DNA of 64,000 bases. It comes from Porphyrobacter sp. (lineage in GTDB: Bacteria > Pseudomonadota > Alphaproteobacteria > Sphingomonadales > Sphingomonadaceae). The translations under genes were made by a program, and so were the position numbers. The DNA is taken from NCBI GenBank assembly GCA_027531395.1, contig JAPZRO010000003.1, forward strand, positions 124,001-188,000, written 5' to 3'. The notes under the pieces are model-generated. The model saw nothing but the letters and a program-made list of their open reading frames with translations, made no database searches and had not been told where the DNA came from. This document shows, one piece after another, positions 25,296 through 33,162 of the stretch (position 1 is the stretch's first letter; each line of letters starts with the position of its first letter).

Positions 25296-25538
25296 ATGAC
25301 CCCCGCCGAAGTCGATGCGACCATCCGCAGCCTGATCGAACCCTTCAACAAGAAGGGCGTTGCCATTGAGGACGCGACCACCTTTGCCGGTGATCTCGAA
25401 TTCGACAGCCTGACGGTGATGGATTTCGTCGCCGCGATCGAGGACGAGTTCGACATCATCATCAGCATGAACCAGCAGGCCGAGATCGAAAACTGGGGCC
25501 AGCTCGTCGCGGCAGTGCACAAGCTGCAGGATAGCTGA
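25296..25538 (+). CDS. Acyl carrier protein dedicated to sphingolipid synthesis
   Basis: 80 aa. The phosphopantetheine attachment site is DSL at 37-39 (Ser38) in GDLEFDSLTVMDFVAAIEDEF. The acidic helix II is typical of ACPs. It starts at the ATG at 25296 and ends 2 nt before the serine palmitoyltransferase gene, the arrangement known from Sphingomonas and Caulobacter, where this ACP delivers the acyl chain to SPT. It is divergent from the Pycsar-effector-like gene. Confidence 0.9.
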   Translation: MTPAEVDATIRSLIEPFNKKGVAIEDATTFAGDLEFDSLTVMDFVAAIEDEFDIIISMNQQAEIENWGQLVAAVHKLQDS

Positions 25539-25540
25539 TA

Positions 25541-26773
25541 ATGGCCACCGCTATGACTGACACCGCGACGCAGCCGGTCGACCTGCTGGCGAAGTTCGAT
25601 CCCATCATCCAGACCCGCGAGCAGCTTCTTGCGGCAGGGGTGGAGGATCCGTTCAACCTCGTCATGGAGCAGGTGCTTTCGCCGACCCGCGCGATCTGCA
25701 ACGGGCGCGACACTATCCTGCTCGGCACCTACAACTACATGGGCATGACCTTCGATCCGGATGTCATCGCCGCAGGCAAGCAGGCGATGGAGGATTTCGG
25801 CGCCGGCACCACCGGCAGCCGCGTGCTCAACGGCACCTTCCGCGATCACCGCGATGTCGAGGCCGCCCTGCGCGAGTTCTACGACATGGACCACGCGATG
25901 GTGTTCTCGACCGGCTACCAGGCCAACCTCGGGATCATCTCGACCCTGGCCGGCAAGGGCGACTACATCATCCTCGACATCGACAGCCACGCCTCGATCT
26001 GGGATGGCTGCAAGATGGGCGATGCCGAGGTCGTGCCGTTCAAGCACAACGATATCGAGGCGCTCGAAAAGCGTCTGAAGCGCGTGCCGGAAGGCGCGGG
26101 CAAGCTGGTGGTGCTGGAAGGCGTCTACTCGATGATGGGTGACGTCGCCCCGCTCAAGGAAATGGTCGAGATTTCCAAGCGCCACGGCGCGATGGTGCTG
26201 GTCGATGAGGCCCATTCGATGGGCTTCATCGGCGAACATGGCCGGGGCGTTGCCGAGGAACAGGGCGTGCTCGATGATGTCGACTTCATCATCGGCACCT
26301 TCTCCAAGAGCGTCGGCACGGTCGGCGGCTTCTGCGTCTCGAACCATCCGAAGTTCGAAGTGCTGCGGCTGGTGTGCCGTCCCTATGTCTTCACTGCCGC
26401 ACTGCCGCCGAGTGTTATGGCAAGCTCGGCCACCTCGATCCGCAAGCTGATGCACGGCGGCAACAAGCGCGCGCATCTGTGGGAGAACAGCCGCACGCTG
26501 CACAAGGGGCTGCGCGATCTTGGCTTCCAGCTCGGCACCGAAACCCCGCAGAGCGCGATCATCGCCGTCATCATGCCCGATCTCGAAAAGGGCGCGATGA
26601 TGTGGGAGGCGCTGCTCAAAGAGGGCCTCTACGTCAATCTGGCCCGCCCGCCGGCAACCCCTGCGGGCATGACCCTGCTGCGCTGCTCGCTGTGCGCGGA
26701 GCACTCGGCCGAGCAGGTGCAGACCATCCTCGGCATGTTCGAGCGCGCCGGCAAGGCGATCGGAATTATCTAG
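25541..26773 (+). CDS. spt: Serine palmitoyltransferase
   Basis: 410 aa alpha-oxoamine synthase condensing serine with an acyl thioester to 3-ketosphinganine, the first step of sphingolipid synthesis. Signatures: TYNYMGMTFDP, GAGTTGSRVLNGTFRDH, HASIWDGC, VLVDEAHSMGFIGEHGRG and the PLP lysine K256 in GTFSKSVGTVGGF. The neighbouring ACP and close fit to sphingomonad SPT argue against KBL or AONS paralogues. Sphingolipids replace LPS in Sphingomonas itself; here lptB in the window indicates that LPS export genes are also present. Confidence 0.92.
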   Translation: MATAMTDTATQPVDLLAKFDPIIQTREQLLAAGVEDPFNLVMEQVLSPTRAICNGRDTILLGTYNYMGMTFDPDVIAAGKQAMEDFGAGTTGSRVLNGTFRDHRDVEAALREFYDMDHAMVFSTGYQANLGIISTLAGKGDYIILDIDSHASIWDGCKMGDAEVVPFKHNDIEALEKRLKRVPEGAGKLVVLEGVYSMMGDVAPLKEMVEISKRHGAMVLVDEAHSMGFIGEHGRGVAEEQGVLDDVDFIIGTFSKSVGTVGGFCVSNHPKFEVLRLVCRPYVFTAALPPSVMASSATSIRKLMHGGNKRAHLWENSRTLHKGLRDLGFQLGTETPQSAIIAVIMPDLEKGAMMWEALLKEGLYVNLARPPATPAGMTLLRCSLCAEHSAEQVQTILGMFERAGKAIGII

Positions 26774-26791
26774 CTCGCAGGGGCGCTGCCC

Positions 26792-27061
26792 CTAGTTGAT
26801 CGTGATGATCCCGTCGACGGCCCGCCATTCCTGCGGGCCGATGAGGTGCTTGTGCGCCACCCGCACCGAATGCAGCACCGCATCGATCTCGCGCCGCCAG
26901 AAGGCCAGGAAACGGTCCAGCTCGGGGAAGCTCGGCGCGACGTCATACTGCTGCATGACGAATTGCTGCAGCAGGCTGCGGTGATCGGGCATGAAGTAAT
27001 GGATCTCGACCGTGGACAGGCCATAGCCCTGCATCTGGGCGAGGAACGCGCGATCGCTCAT
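26792..27061 (-). CDS. Usg family protein
   Basis: 89 aa. The pattern FLAQMQGYGLSTVEIHYFMPDH, SLLQQFVMQQYDVAPSFPELDRFLAFW and LHSVRVAHKHLIGPQEWRAVDG matches the Usg family, a small conserved alphaproteobacterial protein named from its position near trp genes; function is not established. The ATG at 27061 has a consensus AGGAGG site. It is convergent with spt, 18 nt apart. Confidence 0.82.
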   Translation of the reverse strand: MSDRAFLAQMQGYGLSTVEIHYFMPDHRSLLQQFVMQQYDVAPSFPELDRFLAFWRREIDAVLHSVRVAHKHLIGPQEWRAVDGIITIN

Positions 27062-27187
27062 CAACTCTCCTCCTGTAATCGTTGAAGAAAGCTGCGACCA
27101 GAAAATCGCACGAATTGGACTCCAGTCAATCCCGTGCTGCAATTCTGTTGCGCAGGACGGTGGGCCGGACGCGTGGCCTCGGTCAGC

Positions 27188-27208
27188 AAATAACCAATAC
27201 GGTTATTT
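27188..27208. promoter_or_regulatory. Perfect palindrome AAATAACC-N5-GGTTATTT, candidate operator
   Basis: Eight-base perfect arms (27188-27195 and 27201-27208) around AATAC, with a TTGACA -35-like word just after (27213-27218). No clear -10 was found. The AT-rich symmetric form suits a TetR- or HTH-type repressor site controlling the downstream phage-like genes; termination is less likely because no gene ends close by. Confidence 0.45.
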
Positions 27209-27273
27209 TTTGTTGACATCGTGACGCTCTTTGGTTAGGAGGGGGCATAGTCGAAAAATAGCGATTCGCCCGA

Positions 27274-27303
27274 AGGCGGCCTTCCCCACCGGAAGTGCCG
27301 CCT
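27274..27303 (+). terminator. Strong hairpin in the leader of the terminase-like gene
   Basis: AGGCGGC-CTTCC (27274-27285) pairs with GGAAG-T-GCCGCCT (27291-27303), 12 bp with one bulged T and a CCACC loop, followed by CTTTCGTTT. It sits 28 nt before the terS start codon, so it may be an attenuator or terminator in the leader. Confidence 0.5.
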
Positions 27304-27331
27304 CTTTCGTTTGCGCTTCAGGAGAGCCCTC

Positions 27332-27811
27332 ATGGCCAAACTGCCCGGCAAGCGTGTCGCTATCCGCCCCAGCCTCAAGCAGGGCGAGGAAGGGCGCATC
27401 AACAACAACTGGCGGCGCCTGTTTCTCGATTGCCTCGCCGAAAGTTCCAACGTCACGCTCTCGGCCAGCAAGGCCGGAGTCAGCACCAGCCGCGCCTACA
27501 AGGTGCGGCGCGAGGAAGCGGAGTTCGCCCACGAATGGCTGGTTGCGCTGGCCGAAGGCTATCTCCACCTCGAAATGGAAGTGGTGCGACGCCTGCGCGA
27601 GGGTGACTCCAAGACCGCGGACGAGGGAAGGTTTGACTTTGCCAACGCCATCCGCCTGCTCGCCGCCCACCGCGACAATGCCGCCCGCGGGGCCGGCGAG
27701 GTGCGCGATGTCAGCGCCGCCGAGGTCCGCGCCTCGATCGACCGCAAGATCGAGGGCATCCGGCAGCGCATCGCCCGCCAGAAAGCCGCCGCCGAGGCCA
27801 AGACCGCATGA
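27332..27811 (+). CDS. GTA/phage small terminase-like protein (remnant cluster)
   Basis: 159 aa. Basic N-terminus, then a helix-turn-helix-like stretch (VTLSASKAGVSTSRAYKVRR, about 46-65) and long charged helices (EAEFAHEWLVALAEGYLHLE; SIDRKIEGIRQRIARQK), in keeping with small terminase (g1) of GTA-like clusters. The ATG at 27332 has CAGGAGAG upstream. Its stop overlaps the terL start (ATGA), which confirms the packaging operon order. The reading frame looks intact although its partner is broken. Confidence 0.72.
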   Translation: MAKLPGKRVAIRPSLKQGEEGRINNNWRRLFLDCLAESSNVTLSASKAGVSTSRAYKVRREEAEFAHEWLVALAEGYLHLEMEVVRRLREGDSKTADEGRFDFANAIRLLAAHRDNAARGAGEVRDVSAAEVRASIDRKIEGIRQRIARQKAAAEAKTA

Positions 27812-28269
27812 GCGGCCCCTATGAAGACATGCTGGCGGATGAAACCGAGGACGGCGACAGGGTCCGCCACGAACTCAGCGAGGCGATGGACCGCGAGGAG
27901 CGGAACGGCTTCGCATATCTCTGGGACTATCAGGCCCGCCCCGAGCAGCTACCTCCACCCGGCGACTGGCGCATCTGGATGATCATGGCCGGGCGCGGCT
28001 TCGGCAAGACCCGTGCCGGGGCCGAATGGGTGCGGATGATCGCCGACAGCCATCCCGACGCGCACATCGCGCTGGTCTCGTCCTCGCTGGCTGAAGCGCG
28101 TGCGGTGATGGTCGAAGGCGAGAGCGGACTGCTGGCGATCTGCCGCCCCGGGCACAAGCCGCACTTCGAACCTTCCCTGCACCGCATCCGCTTCAAGAAC
28201 GGGGCGCAGGCGCAGCTGTTCTCGGCCGCCGAGCCCGAGAGCCTGCGCGGTCCGCAGCACAGCCACGCT
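27808..28269 (+). pseudogene. Large terminase (GTA g2-like), truncated after residue 154
   Basis: The first 154 codons encode the start of a TerL ATPase: GDWRIWMIMAGRGFGKTRAGAEW with Walker A GRGFGKT, then the Q-motif/adenine region, and FSAAEPESLRGPQHSHA. In intact GTA/phage terminases this last motif continues into the Walker B acidic motif and the nuclease domain. Here the homology stops and the DNA changes at about 28264-28270 to a DUF2793 gene in another frame, so translation continues only as a meaningless tail to 28491. ATPase Walker B and nuclease domain are lost, so packaging is impossible. Confidence 0.85.
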
Positions 28270-28675
28270 TGCCGGACAGGCGCAGAAGGAGTTTTTCGTG
28301 AACCAGTCGCTGGCGGTCCTCGATGCTCTGGTGCCGCGATGCGTGATCGCCACCCTGGCCGAGCCGCCTGCCCAGCCCGCAGAAGGCGCGTGCTATCTGG
28401 TGGCGCAGGCGGCCGCGGGCGTGTGGAGCACCAGGGCTGGCCATCTCGCAATCATGATCGGGGGCAGCTGGCACTTCATCGCTCCCGCTGAAGGGATGCT
28501 GATGTTCGACCAGAGCGAGGGCGTCTGGCTCTGCTTCCGAGGTGGCTGGCAAGGCGCCGGCCCGACGACAGCACCCAGCGGCGGCAACGTGATCGACGTC
28601 GAAGCCCGCAACGCGCTGGCGCAGCTGATCGAGAATCTGCAGACGCTGGGCCTGATTCCTTCCCCTGGCGCCTGA
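28268..28675 (+). pseudogene. DUF2793 domain gene, 5'-truncated (terminal GTA cluster gene)
   Basis: In the frame of 28268 the sequence reads LAGQAQKEFFVNQSLAVLDAL, the characteristic start of DUF2793 proteins that close GTA-like clusters in sphingomonads, followed by EGACYLVAQAAAGVW, HLAIMIGGSWHFIAPAEGMLMFD and GVWLCFRGGWQ. The first few codons and any native start are missing at the junction with terL; an internal GTG at 28298 could still allow translation of 125 residues. It is the downstream edge of the deletion. Confidence 0.82.
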
Positions 28676-28856
28676 AGTACACTCGAAACGGCGCAAATCC
28701 GCCCTTCCAAAACGATCTCGGGTCTTGTCTTTTTTTTCACAAACAGCGGATAGAGGCATTCTTGCAACACATGGCCGCTATTGACCGCTTGCCTCTTGAA
28801 TGTGGAAAAGATAGAGACCTTGGGTGCCTCAAGTCGATAACAAAGGGGAAATTTGA

Positions 28857-30002
28857 ATGCGCAAACTCGTCATTGGTATGGCGATGGCTTCGACCGCGCT
28901 GACCACGCCCGCCATGGCCCGCGAAGGCCAGTGGTACATCCAGGGCGATGGCGGCGTGATGATCGTCGAAGACCAGAGCCTGGACGTGAACGGTGCTGCC
29001 GGTGATGCCGGTGCCGATTACGACACCGATTATGACTTCGGTGCAGCCGTCGGTTACGACTTCGGTTCCTTCCGTCTGGAAGCCGAAGCCAGCTACCGCG
29101 CTGCCGATCTCGAAAGCGTGAGCGCCGGTTCGCAGGGTCTCGCCCTCAACCCGACGCAGAACGCCCCCGGCGGCTTCAGCACGTTCACCGGGACGCGCGA
29201 CGCGCTTGGTGAAGTTAACGCCCTCAGCTTCATGCTGAACGGCATGTTCGACTTCGGCAAGGATGATGGCCTGCAGGCATTCGCCGGCGGCGGTATCGGT
29301 GTTGCCCGCGTCGACATGGACGGTCGCGTGAACGCGAACGGCCCGGGCGTGTGGAACGATTCGGACACCGGTCTGGCGTGGCAGCTGCTCGCCGGTCTGC
29401 GCGCGCCGATCAGCGATTCGTGGGACGTCGGCCTGAAGTATCGCTACTTCAACGCGCCGGACATCAACCTGGTTGATCCGCTGGGTCGTACTCTCGACAC
29501 CAAGCTGAGCACCCACTCACTGCTGGGCTCGATCACCTACAACTTCGGTGGTGAAGAAGCTCCGCCGCCGCCTCCGCCGCCGCCGCCGCCGCCCCCGCCG
29601 CCGCCGCCGCCTCCCCCGCCGCCGCCGCCGCCGCCGCCTCCGAAGGCGCCGTGCAACACCGGCCCGTACATCGTGTTCTTCGACTTCGACAAGTCGGACA
29701 TCACGGCTGAAGCGGCGACGATCCTCAACAACGCGGTCACGGCTTACGCCAACTGCGGCACCGCCAGTGTCATGCTGGCTGGCCACACCGACCGCGCGGG
29801 TACCGTCAAGTACAACATCGGCCTGGCTGAGCGTCGTAACGCGTCGGTGCGCAGCTACCTGACTGGTCGCGGCATCCCCGATGGTCGCATCTCGAGCGAA
29901 GCCTTCGGTGAATCGCAGCCGCGCGTCCCGACCGCCGACGGTGTGCGCGAAGCGCAGAACCGCCGCGTGGAAGTGACCTACGGTCCGGGCTCGGGCATGT
30001 AA
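28857..30002 (+). CDS. OmpA family outer-membrane protein with poly-proline hinge
   Basis: 381 aa. Signal peptide 1-21 (cleavage at PAMA/REGQ); N-terminal eight-stranded OmpA-type beta-barrel (about 22-230) with alternating aromatic strands; a run of 27 consecutive prolines (236-262); C-terminal OmpA peptidoglycan-binding domain (about 266-381) with YIVFFDFDKSDIT, LAGHTDRAGT, the conserved Asp/Arg pair that binds diaminopimelate, and NRRVEVTYG. It anchors the outer membrane to the wall. RBS AAGGGGAAATTTGA is strong and an intrinsic terminator follows. The hinge will need EF-P for translation. Confidence 0.95.
   Translation: MRKLVIGMAMASTALTTPAMAREGQWYIQGDGGVMIVEDQSLDVNGAAGDAGADYDTDYDFGAAVGYDFGSFRLEAEASYRAADLESVSAGSQGLALNPTQNAPGGFSTFTGTRDALGEVNALSFMLNGMFDFGKDDGLQAFAGGGIGVARVDMDGRVNANGPGVWNDSDTGLAWQLLAGLRAPISDSWDVGLKYRYFNAPDINLVDPLGRTLDTKLSTHSLLGSITYNFGGEEAPPPPPPPPPPPPPPPPPPPPPPPPPPPKAPCNTGPYIVFFDFDKSDITAEAATILNNAVTAYANCGTASVMLAGHTDRAGTVKYNIGLAERRNASVRSYLTGRGIPDGRISSEAFGESQPRVPTADGVREAQNRRVEVTYGPGSGM
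29562..29642 (+). repeat. CCG/CCC/CCT proline-codon microsatellite, 27 codons
   Basis: 81 nt made only of proline codons, mostly CCG, with occasional CCC and CCT interruptions, coding the hinge of the OmpA-like protein. Triplet repeats of this kind change length in whole codons by slippage, so hinge length may vary between isolates. Confidence 0.9.
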
Positions 30003-30030
30003 TCCCAAGCCTCAGGCGACAATCAAAGGA

Positions 30031-30058
30031 GGGGCCGGAGCGATCCGGCCCCTTTTTT
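30031..30058 (+). terminator. Rho-independent terminator of the ompA-like gene
   Basis: Perfect 9-bp stem GGGGCCGGA/TCCGGCCCC (30031-30039 and 30044-30052), GCGA loop, then six T. Located 28 nt after the stop codon. Textbook intrinsic terminator. Confidence 0.95.
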
Positions 30059-30308
30059 GTTGGCTACAGATCAGGATCGCGAGGCAGAGCCTTGTCGCGT
30101 AGGCAGCCCAATCCGATCGGTGGAATTGACTGACCTCGGATCACGCCGAGGCGGCCAATCACCCGCCACTGTGATGCACAATTCTTCGCATAGGGAGAGC
30201 CCGCAGGCGCGGACCTGCCTCAAGGCATCGGGTTAAGTCGTGCAACATTAAATCCCGGGCGGAAGCGATCTCCGGGAACGCTCAGCTGGCAAGTGTCGCC
30301 GCCGGGCC
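30059..30308. other. Intergenic region between ompA-like and MFS genes
   Basis: About 250 nt between convergent genes after the terminator. I see no open frame with RBS, no tRNA shape and no convincing second terminator. Confidence 0.6.
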
Positions 30309-31865
30309 TTACCCCGCAGTCGCTGCCGCGGCCCGCTGCGCCATCGTCGCCTCTGCCTGAGGCAAGGCCCGGTAGGCATAGATCAGAAGCGCAAGCGAAA
30401 TTGGCGCAACTCCGATCAGCGACAGCACCCCGATCCGCAGACTACCGCTGAGATCGGAGACAGCTCCCACCATGTAAGGCCCAAGCCCAAGTCCGACGAG
30501 TGTGGTCGCCAGAAAGAACGAAGCCGTCGCCGTCCCGCGCATCCGCGGCAGGACGAGATCCTGCGTCGTCGCCGCCGCAGCCCCCAGCGCGGTCGCTGCA
30601 AACATTCCCGCGAGGAAGTTCATCACGTAAAAGAGCACCGCGCTCTCGGTGGTGAAACCGATCCAGATCGGGATGATCGGCGCCACAATGCCGAACATCA
30701 CCACGAGGATGCGGCCCGAAGGATTGCGCTGCCTCAACCAGTCAGACATGCGCCCGCCAAGGATCACGCCCAGAAAGCCAGACGCCGCTCCGCAGCCGCC
30801 CAAGACAAAGGCGAGTTCATCCTTGGGCAGCTTCAGCACTGTTTCGGCATAGGGCGCCGACCAAAGCGCCAGCGCATACGCCCCGAACGACACCAGCCCG
30901 TAACCAAGCGCCGTGCAGATGAAGGCAGGCGTGCCCCAGATCAGCCGGAACGTCGCCGGGTCTTTCTGCCGCAAGGTCGAGGCCCACGAAAACACGGCAT
31001 AGTAGCCAAAGGCGATCGCCAGCCATTGCGGCACGTTCCCGGTGAGCTTGATCATGATCAGCGCTAAAGCGGCCATCGCGGCGGCCACGGCCAGATTGAT
31101 CACCACCGCCTTCACCCCGCGCATCGCTGCGTGAATGACAGTGAAAGGCGGCAGAAGCGTCGACAGATCGATGAAGAAATCGATCAAGGGGTGACGCTCG
31201 CCATTTGCTGCATCAGGCTGACGCGCGGGCTCACGCAACGATGCCACCCACAAGGCCAGCAGCACCCCCGGCAAGCCCACGGCGACAAAGGCCGCCTGCC
31301 AACCGACCAGCCCGCCGATCCCGCCCCCGGGGTAGGCCGCATCCCACCACTTGGAGATGTTGGCCCCGATCAGCAGTGACACCCCTCCGCCAATATAGAG
31401 ACCCGAGGAATAGACCGCGAGCGCTGTCGCGCGCTGGCGCGAGGGGAAATAGTCCGAGATCAGCGAATAGGCCGTCGGGCTTGCCGTCGCCTCGCCCACG
31501 CCAACGCCCATGCGCGCGAGCGACAGCGTGACGAAATTGCGCGCAAGGCCCGACAGCGCGGTCGCAGTAGACCACAGCACCAGACCGACGGTCAGCAGCC
31601 GCACCCTGTTCCAGCGATCCGCCAGCCTCCCAAGCGGCACGCCGAACAGCGCGTAGAACACCGCGAAGGCCGCGCCCCCGAGAAACCCCAGATCGCCGTC
31701 ACTCAGTCCCAGGTTGCGCTTGATATCGACCGCGAGGATCGAAAGAATCTGCCGGTCGATGAAGTTGAGAATGTAGACCACGACCAGCACGCCGAGCACA
31801 TACCAGCTGTAGGCAGACGCAGCCTCTTCGCCGCGGCCTTCGACCGCCGTGGTGTTGTCGCTCAA
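30309..31865 (-). CDS. MFS transporter, Spinster-like
   Basis: 518 aa integral membrane protein, about 12 predicted helices with a long central loop (around 220-250). Family marks: YILNFIDRQILSILAVDIK in helix 1, the A-like motif GVPLGRLADRWNRVRLL in loop 2-3, GVGEATASPTAYSLISDYFP in helix 4-5 and SRQRATALAVYSSG, which are typical of Spinster-type MFS proteins in sphingomonads. The substrate is unknown; relatives sit near aromatic or lipid catabolic genes, but none is present here. queC lies 48 nt upstream on the same strand. Confidence 0.88.
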   Translation of the reverse strand: MSDNTTAVEGRGEEAASAYSWYVLGVLVVVYILNFIDRQILSILAVDIKRNLGLSDGDLGFLGGAAFAVFYALFGVPLGRLADRWNRVRLLTVGLVLWSTATALSGLARNFVTLSLARMGVGVGEATASPTAYSLISDYFPSRQRATALAVYSSGLYIGGGVSLLIGANISKWWDAAYPGGGIGGLVGWQAAFVAVGLPGVLLALWVASLREPARQPDAANGERHPLIDFFIDLSTLLPPFTVIHAAMRGVKAVVINLAVAAAMAALALIMIKLTGNVPQWLAIAFGYYAVFSWASTLRQKDPATFRLIWGTPAFICTALGYGLVSFGAYALALWSAPYAETVLKLPKDELAFVLGGCGAASGFLGVILGGRMSDWLRQRNPSGRILVVMFGIVAPIIPIWIGFTTESAVLFYVMNFLAGMFAATALGAAAATTQDLVLPRMRGTATASFFLATTLVGLGLGPYMVGAVSDLSGSLRIGVLSLIGVAPISLALLIYAYRALPQAEATMAQRAAAATAG

Positions 31866-31913
31866 GACCGATCCCCTATCCCGTAGACTTGCCCAAGACC
31901 GGCGTGCGGCCGG

Positions 31914-32612
31914 TCAGGCGTTATAGCGCGTGCTATCGACAATCCCCGCTTCGGCAAAACCCTTTTTCCGCAAGCGGCAGGAATCGCACAGCCCGCAGGC
32001 CGTCCCGTCGGGGGCGGGATCGTAGCACGACCAGCTCCACGCGGGATCAAGCCCAAGCCGCGCACATTCCCGGGCGATGTCAGCCTTGGTCATGTGCTGG
32101 AGCGGAGCGTGGATCGTGAAGGGGGCACCTTCGACGCCGGCCTTGGTGCCAAGCCGCGCCGTCTCTGCAAAGCTGGCGATGAATTCGGGGCGGCAATCGG
32201 GATAGCCCGAATAATCGAGCGCATTGACTCCGATAAACACGTCGCGAGCGCCCGCCGCCTCGGCGCAGGCGGTGGTGAGCGCAAGGAACACCAGATTGCG
32301 CGCCGGCACATAGGTCACCGGGATATCGTCTCCGACCCCGCCCTTGGGCACATCGATCGCGTCTGTCAGTGCCGATCCGCCAAAGGCCCGCAGATCAAGC
32401 GCAATCTCGGTGTGGCGGAGAAGCCCGAGCCGTTCGGCGATCCGGCGCGCAGATTCCAGCTCGAGCCGGTGCCGCTGGCCATAATCGACGCTCAGCGCAT
32501 GAACGGCAAATCCCTGCTCGCGCGCGAGAGCCGCCGTGACCATCGAATCGAGCCCGCCCGAGAGCAGCACAACCGCGATCGGCGGAGGGGAAACGGGTCC
32601 GGAAACAGTCAT
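31914..32612 (-). CDS. queC: 7-cyano-7-deazaguanine synthase QueC
   Basis: 232 aa ATP-dependent enzyme that converts carboxy-deazaguanine to preQ0 on the queuosine pathway. PP-loop SGGLDS at 18-23, [23 protein letters not shown], and a C-terminal zinc site with cysteines in WSWSCYD and [14 protein letters not shown]. Length is typical. queD and queE are not adjacent. Together with gluQ in this window it points to a complete queuosine/glutamyl-queuosine pathway in the genome. Confidence 0.95.
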   Translation of the reverse strand: MTVSGPVSPPPIAVVLLSGGLDSMVTAALAREQGFAVHALSVDYGQRHRLELESARRIAERLGLLRHTEIALDLRAFGGSALTDAIDVPKGGVGDDIPVTYVPARNLVFLALTTACAEAAGARDVFIGVNALDYSGYPDCRPEFIASFAETARLGTKAGVEGAPFTIHAPLQHMTKADIARECARLGLDPAWSWSCYDPAPDGTACGLCDSCRLRKKGFAEAGIVDSTRYNA

Positions 32613-32656
32613 GGCGTGGCCCTATCACGCCCGCAGGCAAAGGCAATCCGCGCGCC

Positions 32657-33076
32657 TCAGCAGGAGCCGGTGCGGCGCGCCTCGGCAATGAACTGGAACG
32701 GCAATCCGCCTTCGATGCCCTGGCTTTCCAGCTGGACGAGCGCAGGGGTTTCCCGGCGGATGCTGGTGCGGCCGTAGCCGTTGCCGGAGCAGGTGTACTG
32801 GACGGTGACCTTGGTGGCCGCGTCCTCGACGACGAAGCGGTTGCAGCCGCTTTCCCGGTGACGCAGCTGGATCAGCTCCTGTCCGCTGCGCAGGCAGATC
32901 TTGCGGTCGGGCGAACCGTCCCGGTACTTGATCGTCCACTCGCCCTTGGTCAGCGATCCGAGCATGGTGAGCCCGTTGCCCTGGGCAAACCCCGGCATGG
33001 CCGCAAGGCCAATCAGACCGGCCACGGCACCACCAAGACCGATTGCGCGCATCTGGCTGATCGAAAGGTGTTTCAT
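32657..33076 (-). CDS. Exported DUF3617-like protein
   Basis: 139 aa with a signal peptide (VAGLIGLAAMPGFA, cleavage near residue 31). The mature part has the DUF3617-like layout: GEWTIKYRDGSPDRKICL, a central Cys in ESGCNRFVVED, VTVQYTCSGNGYGRT and a terminal cysteine. Four cysteines could form two disulfides in the periplasm. Function unknown. I prefer the ATG at 33076, which has GAAGG 5 nt upstream, over the ATG at 33088. Confidence 0.7.
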   Translation of the reverse strand: MKHLSISQMRAIGLGGAVAGLIGLAAMPGFAQGNGLTMLGSLTKGEWTIKYRDGSPDRKICLRSGQELIQLRHRESGCNRFVVEDAATKVTVQYTCSGNGYGRTSIRRETPALVQLESQGIEGGLPFQFIAEARRTGSC

Positions 33077-33162
33077 GATCGCCTTCATGCCTGCGTTTTG
33101 CCGGGTTGGCTTGGTGAAATTGTCAGACTTGCCGTCCGGGCGGCCAGATTTTCGACGAACCG

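Noticed and set aside
28270..28491. C-terminal tail of the TerL open frame as real protein
   Set aside because: It is the wrong frame of the DUF2793 gene past the deletion junction.
27332..28675. Active prophage
   Set aside because: No integrase, repressor, lysis, capsid or tail genes and no attachment repeats; TerL is truncated. A GTA remnant explains the content better.
29537..29740. Glycine-rich minus-strand protein opposite the proline run
   Set aside because: It is the complement of the CCG proline tract; no RBS or domain.
30059..30308. tRNA or small RNA after the ompA-like terminator
   Set aside because: No cloverleaf, no CCA end and no promoter-terminator pair could be drawn.
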